Source of the DNA: Nocardia beijingensis NBRC 16342
GTDB taxonomy: Bacteria > Actinomycetota > Actinomycetes > Mycobacteriales > Mycobacteriaceae
Assembly: GCF_001612785.1 (NCBI RefSeq)
Contig: NZ_BDBC01000059.1
Location: 26,651 to 90,650 of the forward strand
Direction of reading: 5' to 3'
Length of the DNA stretch: 64,000 nt
Translations under genes and position numbers: made by a program
Part shown: piece by piece, positions 35,873-44,124 of the stretch
How positions within the stretch are numbered: the stretch's first letter is position 1
How the letters are laid out: each line of letters opens with the position of its first letter
The notes under the pieces: generated by a model
Seen by the model: only the letters and a program-made list of their open reading frames with translations
What the model was told of the DNA's origin: nothing
Databases searched by the model: none

Positions 35873-36487
35873 ATGAGTAGGACCGCCCGGGTGGAGCGGG
35901 TCACCAAGGAATCCAGCATCGTCGTCGAGCTGGACCTGGACGGCACCGGCAAGACCGAGATCGCCACCGGCGTCCCCTTCTACGACCACATGCTGACCGC
36001 GCTCGGGGCGCACGCGAGCTTCGACCTGACCGTGCGCGCGGAAGGTGACATCGAGATCGAGGCGCATCACACGGTCGAGGACACCGCCATCGTGTTCGGT
36101 CAGGCGCTGGGCAAGGCGCTGGGCGACAAGGCGGGCATCCGCCGCTTCGGCGACGCCTACATCCCGATGGACGAGACGCTGGCGCACGCCGCGGTCGACG
36201 TGTCCGGCCGCCCCTACTGCGTGCACACCGGAGAGCCGGATCACCTGGTGCACACCGTGATCCCCGGTTCCGGGCCGGGCGCGCCGTACTCGACGGTGCT
36301 CAACCGCCACGTCTTCGAGTCGATCGCGCTGAACGCGCGCATCGCGCTGCACGTGCGGGTGCTCTACGGCCGCGACCAGCACCACGTCACCGAGGCCGAG
36401 TTCAAGGCGGTGGCGCGCGCGCTGCGCACCGCGGTGGAACTCGATCCCCGGGTGAACGGGATCCCGTCGACGAAGGGGACGCTGTGA
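35873..36487 (+). CDS. hisB: Imidazoleglycerol-phosphate dehydratase HisB
   Basis: Mn-dependent monofunctional dehydratase making imidazole-acetol phosphate. 204 residues, without the phosphatase domain of the enterobacterial fusion. Metal-binding motifs IEAHHTVEDTAI and the second half LHVRVLYGRDQHHVTEAEFKA are intact; TGVPFYDHML is typical. ATG at 35873 preferred, 45 bases after hisC; an in-frame TTG at 35861 is possible. Its stop overlaps hisH as GTGA. Confidence 0.96.
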   Translation: MSRTARVERVTKESSIVVELDLDGTGKTEIATGVPFYDHMLTALGAHASFDLTVRAEGDIEIEAHHTVEDTAIVFGQALGKALGDKAGIRRFGDAYIPMDETLAHAAVDVSGRPYCVHTGEPDHLVHTVIPGSGPGAPYSTVLNRHVFESIALNARIALHVRVLYGRDQHHVTEAEFKAVARALRTAVELDPRVNGIPSTKGTL

Positions 36488-37119
36488 CCGCCAAATCCGT
36501 GGCCCTGCTCGACTACGGGTCGGGGAACCTGCACTCCGCCGAACGCGCGCTGACCAGGGCGGGCGCGCGGGTCGATGTGACCGCCGACCCGGAGGCGGTG
36601 CTGGCCGCCGACGGTCTGGTCGTGCCGGGCGTCGGCGCGTTCGCCGCGTGCATGGCGGGCCTGCGCGGGGTGCGGGGCGAGCGCCTGATCGGTCAGCGGC
36701 TGGCCGGCGGGCGGCCGGTGCTCGGCATCTGCGTGGGCATGCAGATCCTGTTCGAGCGGGGCGTCGAGTTCGGCGAGGAGACCGACGGGTGCGCCGAATG
36801 GCCGGGCACGGTGGAACGGCTGTCCGCGCCGGTGCTGCCGCACATGGGCTGGAACACCGTCTCCGCCCCGTCCGACAGCGTGCTGTTCGCGGGCTTGGAC
36901 GCCGACACCCGTTTCTATTTCGTGCACTCCTATGCCGCGCAGACCTGGGACCTGCCGCCCAGCGAGCATTTCGCCGCGCCCAAACTGACCTGGGCCGAGC
37001 ACGGGGTGCCGTTCCTGGCGGCGGTGGAGAACGGCGCGCTGTCGGCGACCCAGTTCCACCCGGAGAAGTCCGGCGACGCGGGCGCTCAGCTGCTGCGCAA
37101 CTGGGTGAACGCCCTGTAG
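36484..37119 (+). CDS. hisH: Imidazole glycerol phosphate synthase subunit HisH
   Basis: Glutaminase subunit that feeds ammonia to HisF. 211 residues. Class-I amidotransferase triad: Cys83 (GICVGMQ) and the His/Glu pair in TQFHPEKSGD; the oxyanion motif PGVGAF is present. GTG start overlaps the hisB stop. Its partner hisF lies 3 kb away at 40109, beyond an inserted block of three small genes and hisA-impA. Confidence 0.96.
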   Translation: MTAKSVALLDYGSGNLHSAERALTRAGARVDVTADPEAVLAADGLVVPGVGAFAACMAGLRGVRGERLIGQRLAGGRPVLGICVGMQILFERGVEFGEETDGCAEWPGTVERLSAPVLPHMGWNTVSAPSDSVLFAGLDADTRFYFVHSYAAQTWDLPPSEHFAAPKLTWAEHGVPFLAAVENGALSATQFHPEKSGDAGAQLLRNWVNAL

Positions 37120-37160
37120 GGCCGGTCCCGCGCGCCCAGCGCACGGGACCGCCCGCTCGG

Positions 37161-37622
37161 TCAGTGCTTCCTGACCTTGCTGACCAGCCAGCGTCCGTCG
37201 ACGTGCTCCACCGTCACGGTCATCGACATGCGGCCGGTCTGCGGGAGACCGTCGGTCTCGTCGCTGGTCACCGTCCGCACCACGTCGACGTCCACCTCGG
37301 CGCGGTTGTCGTCACCGGAGACGATGCGGCAATCGGCCGAGTTGGCCTCGGCGCGGATGTGCGCGGCCTCCGCGCTCGACTGGATGTTGGCGCGGAAGCT
37401 CTCGAACTCGGACCGGAATTCCCCGGTGCTGAGGTCGAGCATCCGCCGGGCGTGGTCGCCGAACCGCGCGTAGTCGTAAGTCGCCGCGGCGGAGCCGAAT
37501 TCGCATCCGGCCAGGCGCGCCTCCTCTGGCGGCGCTGCGGTGGCGACGGGTGCGGCGACGAAGGTCGCGGAGCAGGCGGCTGCCGAAAGAATCAGAGCGG
37601 CAGCGAGTTCGGATCGTGACAT
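37161..37622 (-). CDS. Secreted hypothetical protein, Mce-associated/NTF2-like
   Basis: A 153-residue exported protein: signal peptide MSRSELAAALILSAAAC... with likely cleavage after VATAA near residue 32, followed by a domain in the style of Mce-associated or NTF2-like proteins (ARRMLDLSTGEFRSEFESFRANIQSSAEA, then four beta strands ending VEHVDGRWLVSKVRKH). Two cysteines in the mature part. Start at ATG 37622 chosen because it begins a good signal peptide; the frame is open further. It lies in a three-gene block that splits the his cluster. Confidence 0.7.
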   Translation of the reverse strand: MSRSELAAALILSAAACSATFVAAPVATAAPPEEARLAGCEFGSAAATYDYARFGDHARRMLDLSTGEFRSEFESFRANIQSSAEAAHIRAEANSADCRIVSGDDNRAEVDVDVVRTVTSDETDGLPQTGRMSMTVTVEHVDGRWLVSKVRKH

Positions 37623-37658
37623 GCACTTCCTCGGTGCGAAACGAAAGTGGCGACCGGG

Positions 37659-37871
37659 ATGATCACCGAGCGGAGACGATACCGCCCGCCCGGCCCGGTT
37701 CGCGGCGAACCGGCTTCCGCGCCGTCGGAGATGGCGTTCCGGTGGTCCAGTCGGGCCGACGGCTTGCTGCGCGAGCACCGGAGTCGGATCGCGGCTGCTG
37801 CGGTGACGGCGGTGTGCGCGGTGCTCGCCGCTCTGGTCTGCTACCGCGCCCGCGTACTCGCCGCGCGGTGA
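37659..37871 (+). CDS. Possible small membrane protein, 70 aa
   Basis: Begins MITERRRYRPPGPVRG, a basic cytosolic half, then one hydrophobic helix (RIAAAAVTAVCAVLAALVCYRARV) and a short basic end. No family recognised. Divergent from 37161-37622 with 36 bases between starts. The upstream ribosome site is weak (GACCGGG). It may be real because it fills a gap neatly and encodes a plausible membrane helix. Confidence 0.42.
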   Translation: MITERRRYRPPGPVRGEPASAPSEMAFRWSSRADGLLREHRSRIAAAAVTAVCAVLAALVCYRARVLAAR

Positions 37872-38396
37872 TCACGGGCGCTTGCCGGTGGACCAGATCG
37901 GGGTCGTCTCCACCCGGGACAGGCGCCAGCCTTCGCCGGTGCGGACCGCGTCGAAGCGGTAGACCTCGCCGAGGGTGTAGACCGGCTGCGGAGGCGTTCC
38001 GCCGGAGGCGGCGAGGGCGAAGGTGGCGATCAGGTTGGCCCTGACGTCCGCGGTATCGCCGTGCAGGTCGATCAGCACGTTGCCGACGACGTGCTGGATG
38101 CGCAGGTGTTCGCCGTGGTTGCGGCTCGCCTGGGCGATCAGCGCGTCGCGTCCGTCGGCCGTGCCGCCTGGCGTCTTCGCGGTCGCGCCGGGGGTGTAGA
38201 TCTGCCGCAGGTCGTCGAAGCGTCCTTCGTCCAGGGCGCGGCCGAGCCGGTCGACCAAGGCGGTGATCTCCTGGCGGTCCAGCAGTTCGCGCAGTTGCGC
38301 CGTCGGCGTCACGGTAGCGGCGCAGGCGGCGGTGAACGCGGCCAGCGGAAGGGTCAGCAGGGGCAAGGCGAGCCGGAGTCCGCGCATGGGAGGCAC
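37872..38396 (-). CDS. Exported SnoaL/NTF2-like protein
   Basis: A 174-residue protein with an N-terminal export signal (LRLALPLLTLPLAAFTAACAA; a Cys at about 25 could be lipidated, but the lipobox is imperfect) followed by a SnoaL-like domain: QLRELLDRQEITALVDRLGRALDEGRFDDLRQIYTPGA, then ADGRDALIAQASRN and beta strands. Such domains bind or isomerise small molecules, or are non-enzymatic. The upstream region carries a striking 34-bp palindromic operator at 38407-38440. ATG 38396 has AAAGGTG upstream; ATG 38387 is possible. Confidence 0.75.
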   Translation of the reverse strand: MPPMRGLRLALPLLTLPLAAFTAACAATVTPTAQLRELLDRQEITALVDRLGRALDEGRFDDLRQIYTPGATAKTPGGTADGRDALIAQASRNHGEHLRIQHVVGNVLIDLHGDTADVRANLIATFALAASGGTPPQPVYTLGEVYRFDAVRTGEGWRLSRVETTPIWSTGKRP

Positions 38397-38406
38397 CTTT
38401 CGAAAA

Positions 38407-38440
38407 ATGTTGGCTATTCCAACGTTGGTAGCGCCAACAT
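38407..38440. promoter_or_regulatory. 34-bp double inverted-repeat operator
   Basis: Two adjacent TTGG-N5-CCAA palindromes, at 38410-38422 and 38425-38437, which together form one larger palindrome with outer arms ATGTTGG and CCAACAT. It begins ten bases before the exported SnoaL gene start and covers its promoter. The spacing suits two repressor dimers, for example of TetR type. No regulator gene is adjacent. Confidence 0.75.
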
Positions 38441-38560
38441 AACAGATCGTAGGCGCGCCAACAAGTAGCTGGGAAGGGTCCAGATCCGCATCCGTGACCG
38501 AGGTCCCATCCGCCCAGGCCCTGCACTCGGACGCGACCGGGTAACCACTAGGCTGCTCTC

Positions 38561-39292
38561 GTGAGTCTTGTGCTGCTACCCGCCGTCGATGTCGCCAACG
38601 GAGAGGCCGTGCGCCTCGTGCAAGGAGAAGCCGGAAGCGAAACCAGCTACGGCTCGCCTCGGGAAGCGGCGCTGGCCTGGCAGGAAGCGGGCGCGGAATG
38701 GGTGCACCTGGTCGACCTGGACGCGGCCTTCGGGCGCGGCTCGAACCGGGAACTGCTCGCGGGCGTCGTCGGTGAACTCGACGTCAAGGTGGAACTGTCC
38801 GGCGGCATCCGCGACGACGAGAGCCTGGAGGCGGCGCTGGCCACGGGCTGTGCCCGGGTGAATCTCGGTACCGCCGCGCTGGAGGACCCGGTCTGGTGCG
38901 CGAAGGCCATCGCCCGTCACGGCGAGCGCATCGCCATCGGCCTCGACGTGCGCATCGTCGACGGCGAGCACCGGCTGCGCGGCCGCGGCTGGGTCAGCGA
39001 CGGCGGCGACCTGTGGGAGGTGCTCGAGCGCCTGGAGCGCGACGGCTGTTCGCGCTACGTGGTGACCGACGTGACCAAGGACGGCACGCTCACCGGCCCG
39101 AACCTGGACCTGCTGCGCGAGGTCTGCGCGGCCACCGATGCCCCGGTCATCGCCTCCGGCGGCGTCTCCACCATCGCGGACCTGGTCGCGATCGCCGAAC
39201 TGGTGCCGGAAGGCGTCGAGGGCTCGATCGTCGGCAAGGCGCTCTACGCGGGCCGGTTCACCCTGCCCGAGGCGCTGGCCGCGGTGAGATGA
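38561..39292 (+). CDS. priA: Phosphoribosyl isomerase A (HisA, probably dual HisA/TrpF)
   Basis: A 243-residue TIM-barrel isomerase with catalytic Asp10 (LLPAVDVANG) and a second Asp in VVTDVTKDGTLTGPN. In actinobacteria this protein (PriA) works in both histidine and tryptophan synthesis. The trp genes at 44.6-50 kb contain no trpF, consistent with the dual role. GTG at 38561 lies six bases after TAGGCT and has no ribosome site, so it is probably leaderless and starts the second his transcript. Stop overlaps impA as ATGA. Confidence 0.94.
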   Translation: MSLVLLPAVDVANGEAVRLVQGEAGSETSYGSPREAALAWQEAGAEWVHLVDLDAAFGRGSNRELLAGVVGELDVKVELSGGIRDDESLEAALATGCARVNLGTAALEDPVWCAKAIARHGERIAIGLDVRIVDGEHRLRGRGWVSDGGDLWEVLERLERDGCSRYVVTDVTKDGTLTGPNLDLLREVCAATDAPVIASGGVSTIADLVAIAELVPEGVEGSIVGKALYAGRFTLPEALAAVR

Positions 39293-40104
39293 CCAAGGAT
39301 CTGTCGAGACTGCTCGCGGAGGCGAGCGAGGTCCTCGACTCGGTGCGCCCCCGGTTCATCGAGGGCATCGGCGCGCCGAGCGCGGTCAGCAAGGGCCGCA
39401 ACGACTTCGCCACCGAGCTGGACCTGGAACTGGAACGCACCGTCTCCGCCGAGCTGCGCAGGCGCACCGGCATCGAGGTGCACGGTGAGGAATTCGGCGG
39501 GCCGCAGCTCACCTCGGGCACCGCATGGGTGCTCGACCCGATCGACGGCACCTTCAACTACTCGTCCGGGCATCCGCTCTCCGGCATGTTGCTGGCGTTG
39601 GTGCGCGACGGCGAGCCGGTGCTCGGGCTGACCTGGCTGCCGCTGCTCGGCCGCCGCTATGCCGCCATGACCGGGGGCCCCGTGCTGCTGGACGGGCGAC
39701 CGCTGCCGCCGCTGCCGCGCGGCAGACTGGCCGAGGCGATGATCGGCTTCGGCGCGTTCAACGTCGACTCGCACGGCCGTATCCCCGGCCAGTTCCGTTT
39801 CGACCTGCTCGGCCCGCTGAGCAGGCTGTCCTCCCGGGTGCGCATGCACGGCTCGACCGGCATCGATCTGGCGTTCACCGCCTCGGGCGTGCTCGGCGGC
39901 GCGATCGTGTTCGGCCACCATCCCTGGGACAACGCCGCGGGCGTCGCCCTGGTGCGTGCGGCGGGCGGAGTGGTCACCGACCTGGTGGGCAGGCCGTGGA
40001 CGATCGGCTCCGGCTCCGTGCTCGCGGCCGCGCCGGGGGTGCACGAGGAACTGCTCGACATGATCTGCACGGTCGCCGACCCGGCGGCCGCGGAGAAAGG
40101 GTGA
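39289..40104 (+). CDS. impA: Inositol-monophosphatase family protein ImpA/HisN-like
   Basis: A 271-residue Mg-dependent phosphatase. Metal motifs HGEEFGG, WVLDPIDGTFNYSSGHP and HHPWDNAAG(V)ALVRAAGG are intact. In M. tuberculosis the same position between hisA and hisF is impA. Because monofunctional HisB cannot supply histidinol-phosphate phosphatase, and actinobacterial HisN belongs to this family, it might be that enzyme; inositol phosphate is the other candidate. ATG overlaps the hisA stop. Confidence 0.87.
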   Translation: MTKDLSRLLAEASEVLDSVRPRFIEGIGAPSAVSKGRNDFATELDLELERTVSAELRRRTGIEVHGEEFGGPQLTSGTAWVLDPIDGTFNYSSGHPLSGMLLALVRDGEPVLGLTWLPLLGRRYAAMTGGPVLLDGRPLPPLPRGRLAEAMIGFGAFNVDSHGRIPGQFRFDLLGPLSRLSSRVRMHGSTGIDLAFTASGVLGGAIVFGHHPWDNAAGVALVRAAGGVVTDLVGRPWTIGSGSVLAAAPGVHEELLDMICTVADPAAAEKG

Positions 40105-40108
40105 GGCA

Positions 40109-40882
40109 ATGACGTTGGCCGTGCGGGTGATCCCGTGTCTGGACGTCGACGCCGGCCGCGTGGTCAAGGGCGTCAACTTCGAAAACCTGCGCGACGCGGG
40201 CGATCCCGTCGAACTGGCCGCGCTCTACGACGCGCAGGGCGCCGACGAGCTGACCTTCCTCGACGTGACCGCCTCCACCGGCGACCGCGGCACCATGATC
40301 GACGTGGTGACCCGCACCGCCGAGCAGATCTTCATCCCGCTCACCGTCGGCGGCGGGGTACGCACGGTCGAGGACGTGGACCGCCTGCTGCGCGCGGGCG
40401 CGGACAAGGTCTCGGTGAACACCGCCGCGATCGCGCGGCCGGAAGTGCTGCGCGAGATGTCGGAGCGCTTCGGCTCCCAGTGCATCGTGCTGTCGGTGGA
40501 CGCGCGCACCGTGCCGGACGGGCAGCCGCCGACCCCGTCCGGGTGGGAGGTGACCACGCACGGCGGCAAACGCGGCACCGGCATCGACGCCGTCGAATGG
40601 GCCGTGCGCGGCGCGGAACTCGGTGTCGGCGAGATCCTGCTGAACTCGATGGACGCCGACGGCACCAAGGCCGGTTTCGACCTGCCGATGATCCGCGCGG
40701 TGCGGGCGGCGGTCACCGTGCCGGTGATCGCCAGTGGCGGCGCGGGCGCGGTCGAGCACTTCGCCCCCGCGGTGCACGCGGGCGCCGACGCGGTGCTCGC
40801 GGCCAGTGTGTTCCACTTCGGCGATCTCACCATCGGCCAAGTGAAGGACTCGATGCGGGCGGAGAAGATCGTCATCCGGTAG
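40109..40882 (+). CDS. hisF: Imidazole glycerol phosphate synthase subunit HisF
   Basis: Cyclase subunit; with HisH makes imidazole glycerol phosphate and AICAR. 257 residues, TIM barrel with catalytic Asp in RVIPCLDVDAGRVVKGVNF and in LNSMDADGTKAGFD. ATG at 40109, four bases after impA, with GTGAGG upstream. Part of hisA-impA-hisF. Confidence 0.97.
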   Translation: MTLAVRVIPCLDVDAGRVVKGVNFENLRDAGDPVELAALYDAQGADELTFLDVTASTGDRGTMIDVVTRTAEQIFIPLTVGGGVRTVEDVDRLLRAGADKVSVNTAAIARPEVLREMSERFGSQCIVLSVDARTVPDGQPPTPSGWEVTTHGGKRGTGIDAVEWAVRGAELGVGEILLNSMDADGTKAGFDLPMIRAVRAAVTVPVIASGGAGAVEHFAPAVHAGADAVLAASVFHFGDLTIGQVKDSMRAEKIVIR

Positions 40883-40941
40883 CGATCGGCGGAAATCCGC
40901 CGCGCAGGAAGGCGGGTGGTCCCGGTGCGGTTGCATCGGGC

Positions 40942-41886
40942 ATGACCATCGGAATCGTGCTGTCGCCATCCGCCATCGACGCCGGCGGCAACGCCGTGGA
41001 CACGGCGGTGGCGCTGGGTGCGGCGGCGGCCGCCGCCGGAGTCTCGTCGGTGTGGCTGGGCCAGCGGCTCAGCTACGACGCCATCGCGCTGGCGGGGATC
41101 GTCGGCCGTGCCGTGCCCGGACTGACGGTCGGCACCTCCGCGGTGCCGATCACCGCCCGTCATCCGCTGCTGATCGCCAGTCAGGCGCAGACCACGCAGG
41201 CGGCCACCGGAGGCCGGTTCACCCTCGGGCTCGGCCTCGGCGCGAGATTCCTCGCCGAACCGGTGTTCGGCGGATCCTTCGACCGGCCGATCACCCGGCT
41301 GCGCGAATTCCTCACCGCGTTGCGCACCGTGCTGCACACCGGCACGGTGGATTTCCACGGCGAGACGCTCACCGCCGCGGCGCCGCTGCCCGCCGCGGTG
41401 GCCGGGGCGCGTCCGCCCGCGCCGATCCTGGTGGCCGCCATGGGCCCGCAGGCCCTGCGCGTCACCGGTGAGCTGGCCGACGGCACCCTGCCCTACCTGG
41501 TCGGCCCGAAGGCGCTGGAGGAGCACATCGTCGCGCCTATCACCGCCGCGGCCGAGCGGGCCGGTCGCCCCGCGCCGCGGATCACCGTCCTGGTCCCCGG
41601 CGTGGTCACCGCCGACGTCGACGCCGCCCGTGCGGCCGCCGCGGCCCAGACGGCGTTCTACGACGACATCCCGTCCTACGCGCGGGTGGTCGAGCTGTCC
41701 GGCGCGTCGCGGGCGGCGGAACTGGTGGTGATCGGCGACGAGGAACTGATCGCGGCCCGCGTCGCGGAGTACTTCGCGGCGGGCGCGACGGAGGTGGTGT
41801 TCGCGCAGACCGATCTGACCACCCCGGAGGACCAGCGGCGCACCTGGGAGGTGCTCGGCGAACTCCAGCACTCCCGCGTCGGCTGA
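40942..41886 (+). CDS. LLM-class F420/flavin-dependent oxidoreductase
   Basis: A 314-residue luciferase-like monooxygenase-fold protein. Features: N-terminal MTIGIVLSPSAIDAGGNAV, LTVGTSAVPITARHPLLIASQAQTTQAATGGRFTLGLGLG, and a terminal ADGTLPYLVGPKALEEHI segment. This branch generally uses coenzyme F420 in mycobacteria and nocardiae. It lies between hisF and hisI with a 59-base gap but has no known step in histidine synthesis. Start ATG 40942. Confidence 0.84.
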   Translation: MTIGIVLSPSAIDAGGNAVDTAVALGAAAAAAGVSSVWLGQRLSYDAIALAGIVGRAVPGLTVGTSAVPITARHPLLIASQAQTTQAATGGRFTLGLGLGARFLAEPVFGGSFDRPITRLREFLTALRTVLHTGTVDFHGETLTAAAPLPAAVAGARPPAPILVAAMGPQALRVTGELADGTLPYLVGPKALEEHIVAPITAAAERAGRPAPRITVLVPGVVTADVDAARAAAAAQTAFYDDIPSYARVVELSGASRAAELVVIGDEELIAARVAEYFAAGATEVVFAQTDLTTPEDQRRTWEVLGELQHSRVG

Positions 41887-41937
41887 TCGAGCACTCCGGT
41901 CGCGCCTGCTCGCGGACGCTCCTGTTATAACGGTGCC

Positions 41938-42285
41938 ATGAGCCTCGACCCCGCCATCGCCGCCCGTCTCAAGCGCAACGACGCCGGGCTGGTGTCGGCC
42001 GTCGCGCAGGAACGCGCCACCGGTGACGTGCTGATGGTCGCGTGGATGGACGACGAGGCGCTGGCGCGCACCCTGGAAACTCGCAAGGCCACGTACTATT
42101 CGCGGTCCCGTCAGCAGTACTGGGTCAAGGGGGAGACCTCCGGCCACACCCAGTACGTGCACGAAGTGCGGCTCGACTGTGACGGCGACACGATCCTGCT
42201 GATCGTCGACCAGGAAGGCGCTGCCTGCCACACCGGCACGCACACCTGCTTCGACTCGGACGTCCTGCTGGCCGGGCGCTCCTGA
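41938..42285 (+). CDS. hisI: Phosphoribosyl-AMP cyclohydrolase HisI
   Basis: Zn/Mg hydrolase opening the purine ring of phosphoribosyl-AMP. 115 residues, without the HisE domain, so hisE must lie elsewhere. Motifs VAWMDDEALARTLETRKATYYSRSR, KGETSGH and the metal cysteines in DCDGDTILL and GAACHTGTHTCF. ATG at 41938 lies six bases after TATAAC, a candidate leaderless start. The stop faces the convergent MarR stop within a small hairpin. Confidence 0.96.
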   Translation: MSLDPAIAARLKRNDAGLVSAVAQERATGDVLMVAWMDDEALARTLETRKATYYSRSRQQYWVKGETSGHTQYVHEVRLDCDGDTILLIVDQEGAACHTGTHTCFDSDVLLAGRS

Positions 42286-42296
42286 CCCGGCTCAGG
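42281..42296. terminator. Hairpin joining the ends of hisI and marR
   Basis: CCTGA-N6-TCAGG containing both stop codons of the convergent genes. Short, but placed as a bidirectional terminator. Confidence 0.35.
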
Positions 42297-42807
42297 GGGC
42301 TCCGTTCCCGCGCTGGGAATCCTCGCGGTTCGCCGGCGTGAGTTCGCCGAGCCGGTCGAGCGCGTCGGCCAGCCGCGCGGCCAGCAGCTCGCCGAGTTCC
42401 GCGACCTGCGCCGTCTGCGCCTCGTCCAAGCCGTCGAAGACCAAGTGCCGCACGGCTTCCAGATAGCCGGGTGCGGCTTCGACCACCTTCAGGTAGCCGT
42501 CGTCGGTGAGGACGGCGTGCACGCCGCGCCGCCCCGCCGTCGCCGAACGCTGCGCCCAGCCCAAGCGCTCCAGCTTGGACACCACATGCGACAGCCGCGA
42601 TAGCGATGCATTTGCCTTGTGGGCAAGCTCACTCATCTGCAGTCGGTGGCCCGGTTCCTCCGACAGCAGCGTCAACACCCAGTACTCGAAATGCGTCACG
42701 CCGGACTCGCGTTGCAGCTGGGTGTCGAGAGCTCCTGGCAGCCGCGTCATCAGCGCCACGATCGCACGCCACGCGCGTTGTTCGACCGGGTCGAGCCACT
42801 TCGTCAC
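42292..42807 (-). CDS. MarR-family transcriptional regulator
   Basis: A 171-residue MarR protein: THFEYWVLTLLSEEPGHRLQMSELAHKANASLSRLSHVVSKLERLGWAQR is the winged helix, with the wing at TAGRRGVHAVLTDDG. ATG at 42807 with GAAAGAAGG upstream. Converges on hisI, and the next gene upstream is an unknown membrane protein in the same direction 115 bases away. No obvious target; possibly autoregulated. Confidence 0.88.
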   Translation of the reverse strand: MTKWLDPVEQRAWRAIVALMTRLPGALDTQLQRESGVTHFEYWVLTLLSEEPGHRLQMSELAHKANASLSRLSHVVSKLERLGWAQRSATAGRRGVHAVLTDDGYLKVVEAAPGYLEAVRHLVFDGLDEAQTAQVAELGELLAARLADALDRLGELTPANREDSQRGNGAP

Positions 42808-42922
42808 TGTGTGCCTTCTTTCGAGCCAAGTGACGTGGTTTCATGTGCACAGTCACCCGCGACATCGAGTTTGCCACGACTTCGCTCGACCGTCATAAAG
42901 ATGTCGCATGACGTGAGTTCAC

Positions 42923-43477
42923 TCACACGGGCCGCGACGTCGTGTCCTCGGTCTTCGGCGTGCGCGGGTGCGTGCGCCGCCACCGGCGCAGCAGCAACAG
43001 GCCGACGGCGATCAGGAACAGCAGCGTCGCGATGACCGCGCCGGTGAGCATGGCGCCACGGAACGCGGGCGCGTCGACATCCAGGATTCGCTCACCCGCG
43101 TGCGCGGCACTGCTGTTGCCGAGCACGATGGTCAGCGTCATGAGGTTGGGCAGCGCGAAGAGGACCGCGACGACCACGGCCGCGCCCGCGGCGAACCTGC
43201 CCCCTTTGCGCCGCCACACCAGCACGGCGAAAAGCAGCAGGAAAAGCGTGAGAGTGGTGAACAATCCTCCGTAGCACAGGCCCCAGCCGATGCCCTTGGC
43301 GAAACTTCCGTGCACCATCGACCCGACCCGCTGCGCCCACCAGCGCGGGATGAACGCGGACAGGATGACGTACAGGACGACGAGGACGGCCAAGATCACG
43401 CCGCCGCCGATGATCCGGGTGCGCCAGACGGATGCCGTTGATTTGCGCTCGACCGGCTGACCCTCGGTGGAAGTCAT
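42923..43477 (-). CDS. Four-helix membrane protein of unknown function
   Basis: A 184-residue protein with hydrophobic segments at about 22-46, 65-88, 95-118 and 143-166; charged ends (N-terminal TEGQPVERKS, C-terminal RTHPRTPKTEDTT). Family not recognised with certainty; similar permease-like proteins are found throughout Nocardia and Rhodococcus. ATG at 43477. Single gene between MarR and bcp. Confidence 0.72.
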   Translation of the reverse strand: MTSTEGQPVERKSTASVWRTRIIGGGVILAVLVVLYVILSAFIPRWWAQRVGSMVHGSFAKGIGWGLCYGGLFTTLTLFLLLFAVLVWRRKGGRFAAGAAVVVAVLFALPNLMTLTIVLGNSSAAHAGERILDVDAPAFRGAMLTGAVIATLLFLIAVGLLLLRRWRRTHPRTPKTEDTTSRPV

Positions 43478-43537
43478 AGGTCCAGCCTAGGCCGCGCTAT
43501 TGCCCGACCGCGGCTGCGAACGCGGCGCGGCGCGCGC

Positions 43538-43993
43538 CTAGCGGCTGCGCAGGTAGTTCAGCGCTTCGTCGGCGTGCACGGCGGCGCGCAGCTCGCCGGT
43601 GATGATCTTGCGAATGGTGCGGTCCTGGTCGATGACGAACGTTTGCCGCTTCACCGGCGCGAGTTTGCCCAGCAGTCCGCGCTTGACGCCGAACTTCGCG
43701 GCGACGGCGCCGTCGGCGTCGGAGAGCAACGGGTAGCCGAGGCGCTGCTTCGCGGCGAATCCGGCCTGTGTGTCCACGGCGTCGGTGCTGATGCCGACGC
43801 AGGTGGCGCCGAGCGCGGCGAATTCGGCGGCGAGGTCACGGAAGTGACAGGCCTCGGCCGTGCAGACGGGCGTATTTGCCGCGGGATAGAAGAAGAGGAC
43901 CAGCGGGCCGTCCGCGAGCAGGGCGTCGAGCGAACGGGGGGTGCCGGATTGATCGGGAAGCTCGAAATCTGGGGCGAGCTGTCCTTGCTGCAT
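43538..43993 (-). CDS. bcpB: Peroxiredoxin BcpB (PrxQ type)
   Basis: Thiol peroxidase that reduces hydroperoxides. 151 residues. Peroxidatic Cys at 44 and resolving Cys at 49 (NTPVCTAEAC) give the C-x4-C of atypical 2-Cys PrxQ proteins. Start ATG 43993 (MQQGQLAPDFELPDQSG); upstream in-frame sequence to 44110 lacks the family pattern. Same position as M. tuberculosis Rv1608c, beside trpE. Confidence 0.92.
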   Translation of the reverse strand: MQQGQLAPDFELPDQSGTPRSLDALLADGPLVLFFYPAANTPVCTAEACHFRDLAAEFAALGATCVGISTDAVDTQAGFAAKQRLGYPLLSDADGAVAAKFGVKRGLLGKLAPVKRQTFVIDQDRTIRKIITGELRAAVHADEALNYLRSR

Positions 43994-44124
43994 ACCGGGG
44001 AACACTACCGGGCGGTCGGCCGGAACGGGTATCGCGCGCGGGGCCGACCTGTTGCTCGTGCCCGGCATGCGCCGCACGCGATCCGATCGCGGCGCCGGTG
44101 ATTCGGGCACGAGCCGAGGGAGCG

